Part shown: positions 10,893-24,200 of the stretch, piece after piece | Numbering within the stretch: the stretch's first letter is position 1 | Layout of the letters: each line of letters opens with the position of its first letter | NCBI GenBank assembly: GCA_018398585.1 | Contig: JAGTTD010000005.1 | Span: 6,131,355-6,195,354 of the forward strand | From: Simmondsia chinensis | Taxonomy: Eukaryota > Streptophyta > Magnoliopsida > Caryophyllales > Simmondsiaceae | Reading direction: 5' to 3' | Length of the DNA: 64,000 bases | Translations under genes and position numbers: made by a program | The notes under the pieces: model-generated | Seen by the model: only the letters and a program-made list of their open reading frames with translations | Database searches by the model: none | Told to the model about the DNA's origin: nothing

Positions 10893-11430
10893 ATATTAAT
10901 ATTAATATTAATATTATTATATATGAAGATCTTATTTAAAAATTTTACTTGAACTCTGAAAATGTCAGAATCGGCCTTCAGCATGAATATGATTGGTAGA
11001 TTTTATGTGGCTGCCCTTTGAGATAGGTGAGTGAGCAGCCTCCCAGAGAAATTAAATGAGCTGCCACCAACTTGTACTATCACCTTTGTAACCTGGCCCA
11101 ACAACCTTGCACCTCGCTATATTTGATTTAACTTTTTAATAGTCTAAATTATAAAAAAGTTATAATTGACTATAAAGTTTATATTTAATTGATAAAAAAG
11201 ATCTTTTTACATTATTTTTACAGTTATTTTATAACTAAATGTAAAACTGGATATTTTTCACGGCTTATTTCAAAAAAGATGTTTTGAAAAGGCTATATTG
11301 ATGAAGATTCACTATTACCTATATTTACTTGTCATCACCATCCTCACCTAGCATGACTTAGTTTTACCCGCAGACATCGCTACACTCACCACTACCATAA
11401 CTAATTATTATCATGATTCTCTCTTATCTT

Positions 11431-11495
11431 TGGTTTGTGGGTGGCTGAATGAGTCGGGGTTTACCAGATAATCGGGTTCCTTGCTAGAAAAAATA
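11431..11495 (+). mobile_element. tRNA-derived SINE, 3' fragment
   Basis: GTGGGTGGCTGAATGAGTC followed by GGGGTTTACCAGATAATCGG and an A-rich end matches the 3' body of the SINE at 10697-10892. The tRNA-like head is missing. Confidence 0.55.
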
Positions 11496-11810
11496 AAGAA
11501 GTTTCTTTTTTTGAACTTTTATCCAAATATTTTATTATGTAAATAAGATATTTATGCACTGCATGACCAAACACTGTACTGTAAGAAGATACAGATCTTA
11601 AATAAATATATTTTATTAAAACAGTTAAGTTAAAACAAGTTGAACCAAACGCACCCTTATAACTGAGGATGCTCTGGGTCATTTTTGGAGTTTTAAGTTC
11701 GAGATACCTTTTCTTTCTTCATGTAATGATTTTACCCCTTAAAAAAATAAAAACAAAAAAAACCTTGCCACCTAAAATGTGGGTTTATTTTACAACAAAT
11801 ATAATTTAGT

Positions 11811-12192
11811 GTTATTTACGTAAAAGGTTCATATACTTTGTTCATTATATTAATTTAGTCCTTATACTTTTAATTTTATCAATTTAGTCCATGTACATTT
11901 CAAAATGTATCAATTTGGTCCTTAGAGAAAAATTTATGTTAAGTTTTTAATAAAATTTTTAATGGTTCAACCACGAATTGGATTAAATTGAGTAAACAGA
12001 TAAATTTATAACAAGTTACTTACTTCTAACATAATTTTACTGTTCAAAATTATGTCATTAACTTTATTTAAATTTGACTAAATGACTAAATTAACACATT
12101 TTGAATTGTTCGTAGATAAAATTGACACAATTAAAAGTGTAAGAATCAAATTAACATAATAAATAAAGTATAAAGACTTTTAACATAAATAA
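11811..12192. mobile_element. MITE with about 45-bp terminal inverted repeats
   Basis: The left end GTTATTTACGTAAAAGG and the following TTCATATACTTT are mirrored at the right end (ATTATTTATGTTAAAAG on the other strand). The pairing continues through the adjoining ATTAATTTAGTC-type sequence. There is no coding capacity. Related, partial copies lie at 12365-12600, 17025-17350 and 60690-60783. Confidence 0.65.
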
Positions 12193-12364
12193 TCCAATAA
12201 TTTAAAGAAAAGAGAAGAGGCCCTGAGTGGCAATTGATTGGGTGAGTTTTCTGTGCATGAATTTCATGTTTTGTCTGAGAAATGACAGATTCACCACTTC
12301 TCTAATCTCTCAGCAAAACGATACAATGTATAAGTGAGCATGACACAACTAATTTCGATAAAAT

Positions 12365-12600
12365 TTTGTAGGTCTTTATATTTTATCTATTATATTAATT
12401 TAGTCTTTATATTTTTAATTATGTCAATTTATTCTATATATAACTCAAAATGTGTCAATCTGTTCCTTAGAGAAAAATTTATGTTAAATTTTTAATAAAA
12501 CTTTTAACGGTTTAGCAGCGAGTTGGGTTAAATTGAATAAACAGATGCATTTATAACAAGTTACTTGTATCTAATATAATTTATATAAAATTATTAAATT
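12365..12600 (+). mobile_element. Partial copy of the 11.8-kb MITE
   Basis: It shares the block TATTAATTTAGTC, GTCAATTTA, AAAATGTGTCAATCTG, CCTTAGAGAAAAATTTATG and the following ACAAGTTACTT region with the MITE at 11811-12192. The right terminal repeat is lost in AT-rich DNA. Confidence 0.6.
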
Positions 12601-13494
12601 ATTTATATAAAATTATTTTAACATATATAAATATATGTATATTTGTATATGTATATATAGTTGTTATTGTCCGATACATACAGAGAGTTGTTATTATCAA
12701 AGCAAAAATTATTATTGTTAAAACAATAACTTCACTTACAAAAATTAAAACCGACAAAATTGTCTTAAAAACTAAGATCTTTCTCTACCAATAACTTGCC
12801 TTTGCAAGAACATCGGCCTATATATATACATAATGTACATTAGAGTAGAATAATTTTGTATTATATAATTCATATATTTAATACATGCAAAATTATGAAA
12901 CCTTCAAATATTTGTACAAATTTATTTTAATATATACACACATATATAATATACATAATTTATAAATATAGATGTATTTCAATGTATATTATAAATTAAA
13001 ATAATTTTATATAAATATTTTAGAATTTTATAATTTTATAAATGAATTAAATATACAGATTATATATATTATATACGATTTTTATGAAAATACTTGTGTC
13101 AGTAAAGGTACTTATGGGGGCTGCCGTGTGCAATGCACTGGACACTGGATCCCCACCCATGTACTAGGATTTATTACCCCAATTATCCTAAAAATTTAAT
13201 ATATATATATATAATAAGATATTCTAAAATTAAAAAGCTTATCACTCAAATTCACTAAAACTTTAAAATTTTAACAATCGAGCACCTTTTACCAAAATTT
13301 AGTGGAGTCTACAAAAAAAAGTTGATGTGGAACATAAGTCCAACAGTACATATCTCTTCTGTCGTAATTTGATAATTTTTCCTAGAAAAATGCTAACCTA
13401 GCACATCATTTTGGTAATATATGTAACATTTTGTTAGAATTTCACTAATCTTTTTCATAATTCGTCGGGTTTTCATAAAACACACTATATTATC
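12601..13494. other. AT-rich non-coding stretch
   Basis: Dominated by TATA and ATATATA runs. No reading frame, RNA gene or element terminus could be supported. Confidence 0.4.
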
Positions 13495-13546
13495 ACACCA
13501 GACCCTGCTTAAGTGGGAGCCCTTGAGGCACTGAGTATGTGGCTTT
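13495..13546 (+). mobile_element. 52-bp tail-only RTE/5S-SINE insertion with 13-bp TSD
   Basis: A perfect duplication ACACTATATTATC lies at 13482-13494 and 13547-13559. The 52 bp between them match the last part of the shared LINE/SINE tail: CCAGACCCTGCTTAAG, GGGAGCCCTTGAGGCACTG and AGTATGT. It is an extreme 5'-truncated copy, as expected when target-primed reverse transcription stops early. It could come from LINE or SINE RNA. Confidence 0.85.
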
Positions 13547-14069
13547 ACACTATATTATCGCAGCCACGTATTATATCAAATTTTTTTGGTTTAAATCGGA
13601 TGATTTTCGACAAAATATCAACAAATCTTAACATAGAGTACCTAAGTGATAGAACTTACAAATTTCATAAAAAGTTATAGCATATATTGAAATGTCAAAA
13701 TATTTAAGTAATGAATAATTAAATCCTCAAGGTACATAAGTAATAATTTTCCAAAAGAAACACGCACGAAAATATATCAAAATAGAAATGGCAATGACAT
13801 ATTCATGTAATTCAACCATATATAATACAAGGATGCAAAAAGAGAAACAAGTAGATTAACACTTCTTTCCCCCCAGAGACACAATCAACATTTGATTTTA
13901 GTATCATACTTACCGATTTACAAACTGATCAATCAATTCAGACCGATAAGCCTTCGATTTTTTTTTTTGGGGCATCTCCCTGTAGTTCGAAAGATCTACC
14001 GTCGTCACCTGTTCAAAAACCAAAGTCTCCCACATCAATTATCAACTCCTGTGATGTAAATGCAAGCTT

Positions 14070-14282
14070 AAAAGCAAAGCAACATAACCAGTGCCCTCAG
14101 AGCTCCCGCCTAAGCAGGGTCTAGGGGGCAAATGTACTCAACCTTCCCCCTTCAGGGTATTACCCCTGAAGAGAGGCTGTTTCCAAGTGCCCCCAACATG
14201 GTATTGCTCTCACCCAAGCACGCCTAACTTCGGAGTTCTAATGGGATCCGGTGAGGACGTGTTGGTACCCTCTTTGGTATGC
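14070..14282 (-). mobile_element. 5S rRNA-derived SINE, antisense, 12-bp TSD
   Basis: Flanked by the perfect duplication AAATGCAAGCTT (14058-14069 and 14283-14294). On the minus strand it starts with the head CCAAAGAGGGTACCAACACG, runs through 5S-like GGATCCCATTAGAACTCCG and AGTTAGGCGTGCTTGGG, then enters the LINE-type tail GTTGGGGGCACTTGG. It ends GGGAGCTCTGAGGGCACTGG. Part of box C in the 5S segment is deleted (CTTGGGTGAGAGCAATACC runs directly to the tail), so this copy is slightly shorter than the 232-bp copies. Confidence 0.9.
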
Positions 14283-14339
14283 AAATGCAAGCTTGTATAA
14301 CAAAAACAGGCATAGTCAACAACACAGCAGAAAAGATTC

Positions 14340-14680
14340 ACGTGAGTAGCAACATTAAGCAAACATGCCTGGTGCAAAATTGATTCAAAGTGTTCCAGTA
14401 TATAATCATTCCAACGTCTTCAACTATCACCTTCAATTTTTGGTATGGTATCAGAACTTTATTGGCTGAGAGATTGTTTTGAGTTTGAATCTTAATAGTC
14501 CCTGCTCCTAGTATTAATATCAATATTAATATAGTTCAGTACAAGATATGAGATAGGTTTGTGCAATATTCATACTTCAAGTCATGCATTTGTCTGAGAC
14601 AGTATGTTCCAATTAAAAACCACTCTCGAGTCTTCAATCATCAACTTAAGCTTCTGTGATAGTTCCTTAGCACAAAAAAA
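14340..14680 (+). repeat. Dispersed repeat with GGTATCAGAAC motif, two partial units
   Basis: Two related units (about 14390-14480 and 14605-14680) share TTCCAnTATAA, GTCTTCAACTATCACCTTC and a GGTATGGTATCAGAAC motif. Similar units recur at 44300-44540 and 48680-49195, with phrases such as CTTTTGAGATAGTTG and AAGTTCAAAT. The GGTATCAGA core resembles an initiator-tRNA-type primer-binding site, so these may be fragments of an LTR-retrotransposon relative. The class is not settled. Confidence 0.45.
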
Positions 14681-14798
14681 GCCAGATACTAGCAGAAAAG
14701 AACACAGCTTGGACCAGGGACAAGGAGTGGCGAGTTGAGTATTGGGAAAGGATATTCTTGCAACAAAATTCTTACACCAATACACTATTAATATCTAA

Positions 14799-15170
14799 GG
14801 GTGTAAACAAACAAAATGTCCAATGAGCTACTCATGTTCCAAACCGATTGGGGCTCGTTTGTGTTCAATCTGGGAGATCAATAGCTTATTGAACTAAGTT
14901 CGAACAAGAAATGCTCACCTTGTTAACGTTCACAAATAGTTTGATAACGGCTCGTTAAAATCTAACTTAAGGCTAGTTAAGGCTTGGTATTAGCTCAAAA
15001 ATATTTCAGTAATGACTAAATAGCAAATTAGTAACTCAAAGAACTCAACTCGATAGCAAGCTTGGTTAGCAAGTTCAACTAGAATATGAGCTCAAACCAA
15101 CTTAATAATGAACTCAACTCAACTCGATTAGACTAATGACCCTAACTGAGAATCAAACTTACTACTACTA
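14799..15170. repeat. GAGCTC-rich repeat region, possible hAT-like relative
   Basis: It begins AAGGGTGTAAACAAACAAA and contains many GAGCT, CTCGTT and AACTCAACTCGA phrases, resembling the element at 47158. The right end could not be fixed, and no target duplication is visible. Confidence 0.35.
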
Positions 15171-15549
15171 TCTTATCGAACCAAGTTAGAAGAAAATCCA
15201 AAAGCTCAATGACAGCTTAAGCTCAAAAGGGAAATCAAGCAATCAATGTTTCTATTTCACCTTCCTAACTTTTTGGAATTCAGAAGCCAATGCCATTAAG
15301 GATTGACGCAATTTATACAGGTTCGGGGCTGGACGACTAAAGATCAAAAACCATACCGTACCTATTACCACATGCACCCTATGAACCACCAGAAACAGGA
15401 CAAACCCTCCCCCCACTGGGGGATCTACTTTGGGCCTACCGGGGTTATCACCCGAACTTTAAAAATATATATATGTTAGTATACAGAATTTCAATCTCGT
15501 ATATAATATAATAGAGGTGAACCCCCGGCATATCTAAATGCCCAGCCTA

Positions 15550-16510
15550 CAACAACAGCAGCAACAATCCCAATGCCATAAGGGCTCCCGCTTGCGCAAG
15601 GTCTAGGAGGAGTAGGATATACGCAGCCTTACCCCGTCAGGATGAGACCCTGACAAGAGACTGTTTCCGAGGACCCCCAACCTAGTATGTTTTGAAGAGC
15701 TTGAAAGAAAGAAGGGCATGTAAGACGAGCATAAAGAGCATGTAAAAAGAGCATGTAAAGCATAGAAATCAAGCCACGCATGTATGCATGTAAGCATGTA
15801 GGCATTTAATGAAATGAAATAATCCGATAAGCATATAATCATGTAATTATGTATGTACGCATGGGAGCCTAGAATCATAACAGTCAAGGCAAAAGGTAGA
15901 AGCAAACAAGCATGTAGGGGGGGAGCTCCTACATGCGACCCAGAGCAAACATATAAAGTAGTAGAGCGTGTAAAGTAGAGAGCGGAAGAGAGAGAGAGAG
16001 AAGGCATAAAACGAGAGAGAGAGACGGAGGGCGAGAGAGAGAAAGAGAGAGATAGAGAGGTACGGAGAGTGCAGAAAGTACAGAGAGTCTCAGCAGCCTG
16101 TAGCCCTACACCCCCAGGTGCCAGATCCTTGGGGCCCTAATTGACCAACTAAACCCGTATCGCGCGTATGCATCGGGCGTACAAGCAGATACATGTGCAC
16201 AAAGCTTCTACACTGCTAAATTTGTTACTCTATCCTAAACTTGCACTGAGCTCTAAACTAGAGCCATCACTTTATTTAGGTTGGGGTCGGCAAGGTCCCG
16301 CCAAAATGACACTATCTCAATTCTATTTTTATTTTTATTTTGTATTTGTATTTATATTTGTATTCCCTCTCCTTCTCTTCCCGTCTATAATATGCGGTTG
16401 TTCACAACCCCTTACCGGGGCATCGGTGAGTTCTTCAATCAACTCTTCTTTGGCCGGTCTCTTCCTCTCTTCCCATCCCCCATTGAAGCATTGAGCCACC
16501 CAGCAACGCC
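15550..16510 (-). mobile_element. RTE LINE 3' region, decayed, antisense
   Basis: On the plus strand it begins with an (CAA)n-type run (TTG repeats on the element strand). The shared tail follows: AATGCCATAAGGGCTCCCGC, CGCAGCCTTACCCCGTCAGG, then CTGTTTCCGAGGACCCCCAACC. A variable GA- and CATGTAA-rich part follows. At about 16430-16490, TCTTCTTTGGCCGGTCTCTTCC matches the reverse complement of the LINE's C-terminal coding region (GRPKKRW), with GGTTGGGGTCGGC upstream. No intact frame remains. The tail call is firm; the extent to 16510 is less so. Confidence 0.55.
15985..16062. repeat. GA-rich simple repeat
   Basis: Imperfect (GA)n runs with AGAGAGAGAGAGAG cores occur inside the variable part of the LINE fragment. 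Confidence 0.8.
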
Positions 16511-16529
16511 TCTCTTCCCAGCCTGATGG

Positions 16530-18207
16530 TTTAAAAGTCTTCCTTCTTTATTCAAGGCCGGGGGATCAAATCTTATCATGTGCTTGCTTCTTCAATTTTT
16601 TTTTTTTCTTCCTTATTTTTGTTTTTCTTAGCAATTCACCCTGCACGAACTTACTAGATACATATATACATATAAATTATACATATATATGTTCTTTGAT
16701 TTTCTAAATCAATTGAATTACATAATTTAGGGTAACTTATGCCAAGGGTTCTTTTTGAATTGCTAAAGGCTCTGGTGATTTGTTTTTGCTTTTAGGTATA
16801 GACCACTAGCGTGTATGCATTATGGTGAGGTCTAGGATGTTTGGTGTGGATTACTGTGATTTTTAGCTCTAGGTGTACTAAAAATCGGCATCTTGGAATT
16901 GTTTAGGTGTTTCTTGTTATTTTCCTTTTTCCCGCACTATGTGTATATCTTGGGTTTCTCTGTGAGATGCCAACTTGTGTATCGCAAGTTTCCCTAACTA
17001 ATTATGAAATAAATGTTCCAACATCTCAAATAGTCCCGATTTTAATTGTGTCAATTTAATCTTTATATAGTTTACATTATATTAACTTAGTCCTATGGTA
17101 AAATTAAAATTAAGTTAATGATATAATTTTTAACAGTCCGGTTGTGTCATGATTTGACACAATGTAAAACCTACTATGATCTGACCATTTAGAAATTTAT
17201 TGTTAATTTATCGTCAACTTTATTCTATGGCTCAATTGGCACGATGTAAAATATCAAGGACGAAATTAATACAATTAAAATACAATAATTTTATTACTAT
17301 AGTGGATCAAATATAAGGACTTGTAACAAAGATCATACATTTATTTATGTTCTTTATGTAGACCCCACATCATTAGAACACCAGATCCACCACTGCTCCC
17401 CCCATCCCAACAAAAAAAAAAAAAAAAAAAAAAAAAAAAGACGATGCAAAGAGATGCTTTTCTCTACTTTAAATATTATGGCTCAAAATCATTTCAAGAA
17501 AAATTATGGGTCTGAATGGACATGATGGAAAGGAAGTAGTTAGAAGAATTTGATACAGTAGAGGTATGACACTGTTTGCGTTCTATAAGCCTGACTTGAA
17601 TTGGTTACTCATCCGTAGAAATAACTATTTTACTCCTAAATTTACTGAAAAGCAGAAGTGTTGGAAACAGATGAACATACAGCCCCAGGAAACCACAAAG
17701 ATATACATGCCCTAAACGAGTATGCAAATGCGACATAAGGCACAACCTAGGACATCAATATATGCAAAGCCAGTTGACATCAAACCAATCAACGAAAAAT
17801 TTCATACCAAGGCTCCATATTTTTTTAATGAAAAACATCTTTCATCTGAATTCTATTGTTTCTTTGTATAACTTCATAATAATAACCACAAAAAATCTTC
17901 CTTCACGATGGAGAAATTATTTCCTATTGTATTCGCACTGTCTAAGCATCACTTGAACCTCGACTTGGTCAAACGTAAACCTCACACAAATTTATAGATA
18001 AAAATTATGTTTTCAGCTAAAAGACAAAAAGTTTAAAGGAAAAAAAAAAAAAGAAAAATGTTCTCAATTGAACCAAACGGATCCTAAGCATCCAGCGGGC
18101 ATTATCAAACGTGTCAGTATACAGAACTCTAGTTTTACCTATCAACAGAAACATCATACATCAGCATCTTAATATAATATAGGGAAAGAAAGCAACATAC
18201 TCAGTAT
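16530..18207. other. Intergenic DNA downstream of the Rab gene
   Basis: Non-coding. It holds a decayed MITE copy (17025-17350) and a 28-A tract (17412-17439). The Rab 3' UTR should lie just left of 18208 on the minus strand. I could not fix its end. Confidence 0.4.
17025..17350. mobile_element. Degenerate MITE of the 11.8-kb family
   Basis: It shares AATTGTGTCAATTTAATC, TTTATATAGTTTAC and the terminal-type AAGGACTTGTAAC block with the MITE at 11811-12192. It is followed by a 28-A tract at 17412-17439. Confidence 0.45.
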
Positions 18208-21200
18208 TTAGGAACAGCATGTTGAGGCTCTGGATCCTTCTGGTGGCCGATCAACTAAAACCATTCCGGCTGGATTCTGTGGAGGCTGAGCCCTGGGAAG
18301 CCTTTTGGCTGTTTTATTGAGAAAAATACTCGGAGTTAGAAACAAATGGCATGCCAAATTGCATTCTCTTTTTCTTTATGTTAACTTTCTTCTTTTAAAA
18401 TAAGGCATAGGAAGGATCGAGCATAGGGAAATTGCAGTCATTTTTTTCATTCTTACCCTCTCTTCTTTCTGAATATACGAAGGATGGAGTTTAGAGAACA
18501 AATTTGAAAAACGGAAAATAGCAAATGCCCAACCAAAATAAAGAAAACGGGAACCTGAAGAAGTGATTGCAGCTAGTTGCACTTCCTCCCAAGTTTAAGT
18601 CAAAAGATTATACACCCCCCCCAAAAAAAAAATAAAAAAAAAACCACAAAACGCATAATAATTTGAAAGTCAAAGATGACAAATTAAATCCAATTTTGTA
18701 AGTTTTGTGACAGAGAATTCAGCAATAGAAATCACAAATAGAAACACAAAACAGCATCAAGATCAGTCAGAGGCTAAGTGACAGATGCAGAATTCATTTA
18801 CAGTGTTCAAACAATCACCCACAAGAATCACAGTAGTCTGTTGATGTATGCAAGCATATTCCAAAAGGGTACACTCCAAAAAGATAAAATAGACATTAAG
18901 TTTTACCCCCACTTTACCTCTCAACTCTAAATTTTTCATTACTTTCAAATAGTAGGATGAAGAGGGGGAGGGAAATCACTCCTTTCTCACAATTCAACTC
19001 CCATTGAAAGCATAAAATTTTCCAATTACAATACTTCCTCGCCCTACCATTACTGAAATTTCCAAATTAGGGTATTTCCCTTGACCTCCTTTGCCCTTCA
19101 CAAAATTCTAAAATTACGGATACAGAAACTGCCCTCTTCCCCCCTTCAGCCCCCAAGTTGCCAAACAATGGGATCTGAACACAAGCATAGTGATTACCGA
19201 TACCAATATCACCGTGGAAACCAGTACAAGCGCTCCAAATAATGGAGACTGACAACTATTTTCAACTAAATGCCAATTAATGCTTACACAATTTCACGAG
19301 TGTACTTAACTGGGAATAGTTTTTTGATATGCCAACAAAACAAGGTCAGCCAAATGAGATGACCAATTAATGAAAATTAGCACGAGATATATCTAAGTTT
19401 TCCCTAGACGGCATGTTTAGAGTTGCCATAGAACTTATTATGCTTGTGGAGTTCTATGCTCATGCTTATTGCAAGCTACTAACTACAACCGCCATGAGAT
19501 CAAGATAACAAAATAGATAGGCTGATACACACCTATTTCATAAAATATTTCATTGACATTGAGAGCAGTTTTAGCCGAGGTTTCCATAAAGAAAAGGCCG
19601 TTGTCTTCGGCATATATACGTGCTTCCTGCATGATCAAAAACTAAAGCATTAGATGTAATCCACAATCGCCACATGTCAGGACAAAGAGTCAAATTTGCT
19701 CACAATCCAACCAAGACATGCGCTAACAAAAAGAGCAATGTGAACCAAGGTAAAAGAAGGCACAACGGACTCATTCAGTAGACTCTTAAATTTCCTTCTA
19801 CGGGCATGAAAATGTGAAGGAACAACAATACATTCTTTTTCCCAAGCCAGAATAGTTATGATCACACACAATCATAAGAAAGAAATAAGAAGAGAAAATG
19901 TGAAAGGTACATAATACAAAATAAGAAAGACAAGGGGTCAACAAATAATTGAACTATCTTACTTCTGCTGGCACACTCCTCCGATCTTCCAGATCAGCTT
20001 TGTTGCCTGCAAGTGCCATTACCATGTTTGGATTTCCTGGAGAAACACAATGTCCACAAAATGTTGACAAGTACGTAAAAACTGTAAGCAACAGCATACA
20101 GAACAACATCTTGGAACACAAATTCTTAAAGGACAGTATCATTCATTCTCACTTAACGCAATCCTAAAAAATCAAGAAACAAATCTGCACACCTTGCTTC
20201 TGAAGTTCCTGTACCCATTTCTTAGCAAGTGCAAATGAATCCTGGAAGTATTTCAGCAATTAGAGACTTGAGAGGATAGTGAAAACAAACAGAAAGCAGT
20301 AGGTTCCTTACTATCTAACAGGGGAGGGTGAAGAAACAGATTGAAGCAGAATCTCAGCAACGAACAAAACCGATTCCGTGGAAAATTGCACAATCTTTTT
20401 CATAAAGCTTTCTTATAGAAGCAAAGACGGAATTCACTAACATGCTGCATTGAGTGGGGATGTTCTGCATCCAACCAAACACATGCCGAGGCCTCCTTTT
20501 GTAAACAACAGGGTTAGCCAACTGTTTCTACAATGCCATCTCTAGAGCTAACTTCCATGCTTAAATGCACAGGTGCAGAATCATAACCACTCATTCTAAC
20601 GACTGTATAGTTAGTTCCTTCTTTTCTGAACCTAGAGCAGTACCTAAGAGGAAATAGGTCTCTACTCTCATTTCGGCATATGAACGACCAAATATCTCAC
20701 ATTGATCTTCACACTGAAGTTGACACTTCAGAGAGAAAGCTTGAAGCAACATAACGTATGCCATCAGCAAAGCATCTACTATAGGACTTCATTATCAGCA
20801 ATACAATTGCCATCAACTATATTCAGATCAAAACTACAACACATCGGGTACCCTAAATGCCTATCATGTTGCTTAGATAAATCCTATCACCAATACCATG
20901 TATATCAACTTTGTCACAAGACTAGATCTCAATATTCAACCTTAGTGGATCCAAGCCAACAAACAAACTCAATTCATCATGAACTAGCATTAACATCCAT
21001 AAAACTCTGAAACAATATAATTTGAAGAAATCATCAGCATTTCCAATAAGTCACTTTCCAATCATGAACTAGCACTACTTTCCGATCATGAACTAGCACT
21101 AACTTCCCGCAAGCAAACATGTATAGAAGATCAAACTTAACAAACATATAGATGATTCCAATATCCCAAAGTCCAAATGTTACAAATATAAAAAAAAAAG

Positions 21201-24200
21201 AACCATGGGAAATTTTTCAAAGAAGAATGAAACATGCACTCCAAGATGATTCGCTAAAAACAAGAGAGAGGATAAACAAGCCTCACAAAGTGGTGGTTAC
21301 ATGGGGAAATACAGTAAAACTGATAAAGGGAACAGTAGGAGGAGCCAAGATGTCAGGTGAAATATCTCAAATGACTTGAAAGGAGTATAAAAGGAGAAGC
21401 CAATAAAAAGAGAGTTCTAAAAGAGAGATATGAACTGGATTATGACAACATATGGAAGAGTCATCTCCTCAAATCTTTCATTGTTAACTTCTGATTTTAT
21501 GTCATATAATATCTCAATAAACAACTTTCAGTTTTGCTCCATTAAGCTCAAACCCAAAATGGAGAAGTTGATATAGAAAAGACACCTCAAATCTTTATTG
21601 GATCACCGTGAGTAGACAAAGAAACTCTACACAAAAACTTATCTTTCCAGGTCACCGTGTAGTTAAGATTAAAGAAGAAACACAGGAACTGACTTAACTC
21701 AGTCCATCAACACAATAAGTAAAGATCGATGGTGGTAGTGTTCAATAAACATTGGTTTAGCACCTGACAAGCAGGTATAATGACATGTAAAAGGCAAACA
21801 AGTATGGGAATTAAAAAAGAGAGCAAACACTTTGGCATTTATTATACCTCTCTTATCCACTAAAAGTTTGAAAGATGATGAAAAATACAAAGATCCATTA
21901 ATAATTTATATAGTGACCGAAGTTAGGAGGATCACAAGTTTAGTTTCTAAAAATGATGACAATCAATTAGGGCCATGTGAGAGGTATGATAAATGGAGTT
22001 ATATTACTAGTCATATTATCATAAGTTAAGGATGCTCTATTAGAGCTGAGATCAAGTAGGACTGTCAATTGGGTGGGTGTTAATGAAAAGATGCAAAAAG
22101 GACCAAGGAAAATCGACATGAGGTAGACACAAAGAAATAGTATGATTGCCAGGGGCAACGAGAGCAATCATGGGATCTACTATTAAGCTGATCTCTTTTC
22201 AGTAAATATTTGCTTCATGCTTCAGCAATATGAATCCTTTATATATACACTGCTAATGTCGTAACAACAGCATACTGATGCCCAATGGTTCGGAAAGGCA
22301 TAGGATAATATATCAACATTTCAACTGACAGCTTCAACAAATATCAGACCACACAAAATATTTCCATAACAAAAGATACCGAATTTTGATGAATTCAATT
22401 TAGAATATAAAACACTCACATTTATGGAAAAACAAATGAAATGTATGTCACGAACATTTTGATCTATGGAACATAAAAGAGACAAATTTGTTTTATTTAT
22501 GCTAAAGAAGCTGAATATACTTCATTAACTAAAAGTCAAAAGGATTTTGCTAAAAATGATACATAGATGAAAATGCACGAACATTATGACCTACGGAATA
22601 TAATAGTGACAAATATGTTTTATTTTTGTTAAAGAAGCAGATCATAATTCATTTGACGGAAAGTCAGAAGTATTTGCTAAAAATGATCCTTAGGGTAGGA
22701 AAATTGCAAATATATTTGACAATTAAAACCAGTAATTTTAACTTCACAAATCAAAAGTCAGGAAAAAATTTAGGAAACACAATAAGGAAAAGTGCTAAAG
22801 GATTACTTAAAGTTTATATTGTGCCAAAAGGTGACAATTATCACGGGACGAAGAGAATAAATCCTTGAGCAACATAGGAGTGGAACAAAAGCAATTAAAA
22901 TATAATTTATCCCAGAACAAGATGTAAAGCATTTCACGCTATACTCCAAAGCATCCCGTTCTAGTTTAATGGTCAACATTACATCAAATAAAAGCTATAG
23001 ACATAACAGTGAAGGAAAAAAGAATGCACACCGCGCTGGTGATGTCATAGACAATAATGGCAGCTGCGGCGCCTCTGTAGTACATGGGAGCCAAACTATG
23101 GTACCTCTCTTGACCAGCCGTATCCCATATTTCAAACTTCACCGTAGCATCATTCACTGCTAACGTCTGAGAGAAGAATGCAGCACCAATTGTCGACTCC
23201 TGCATCACAATCATCACCATCAACATCAACATCTCTTATACACAACAATGATCAGAAAACGGACCCCACCCTTCCCACTTCAACCCTTAATTAAGCATTA
23301 AATTGTTGATGTATTTTCAAAACAAAGTGTCTTTGGCCGGGCATGGTATGTGTCAACAAATGGAGTGGTATGTGTTGACAAACAAATTCACTGGATGGTG
23401 TGTGCCGATGCACAACTTACAGAAAGCAACAAACTTCCAATCCATGATTTTAAGTTGTGTGGTGTATCGACGGACTCGACACACAGGGCAATTTTTCCCG
23501 TTACTTTTGCACGGTTCTTTTGCGTCTTTCAGAAAGGAATATTTGTGTCCATTTGCGTCTTCAACAACAAACTTGCAATCCATGATTTTAAGTTGTGTGG
23601 TGTATCGACAGACTCGACACACAGGCAATATTTCTCTCTCTCTTCTCTCTCTTCTGCTACAAGCAAACGTTCACCTGTCACGTCGGCCATCCCGCCGACA
23701 ACCGCCGCCCACCACCACACTGGCGACGACCCCAAACGGCGACACCTAACCGCCGGCCCAAGTCCCCGCGCATCCCTCCTCTCTCCCCCTCCCTACTCCC
23801 GTCGCTCTCCCTCCCTCCTCCTCCACTCCCTCCTCCCCTGCCTCCAACCTTGGCCCACCGACCCCGGCTCACCACCACCAGCCTCCACCACCGGCCTCCA
23901 CCGCTCTACCACCGGGTCCCACCACAGCACCCCACCCACCCACACACTGCCACCACCACCAGTTCGAACACCCGCCCCAACCCCACTGCACCCCACCGCA
24001 CCACCATCTGCCACCCCACGCACCACCATCAACCCCCCCCACACACCGGCACCACCACCACCGCTACCCACACCCCACCCCAAACCAGCCCCACCGCACC
24101 CCACCTCGCCCCATCATCACCACCACACCACACCTCACCCGACTCACCACCACCACTAGTCCCTCACCACCACCGCCGCCGCCGCCACCACTCCAAAGCC

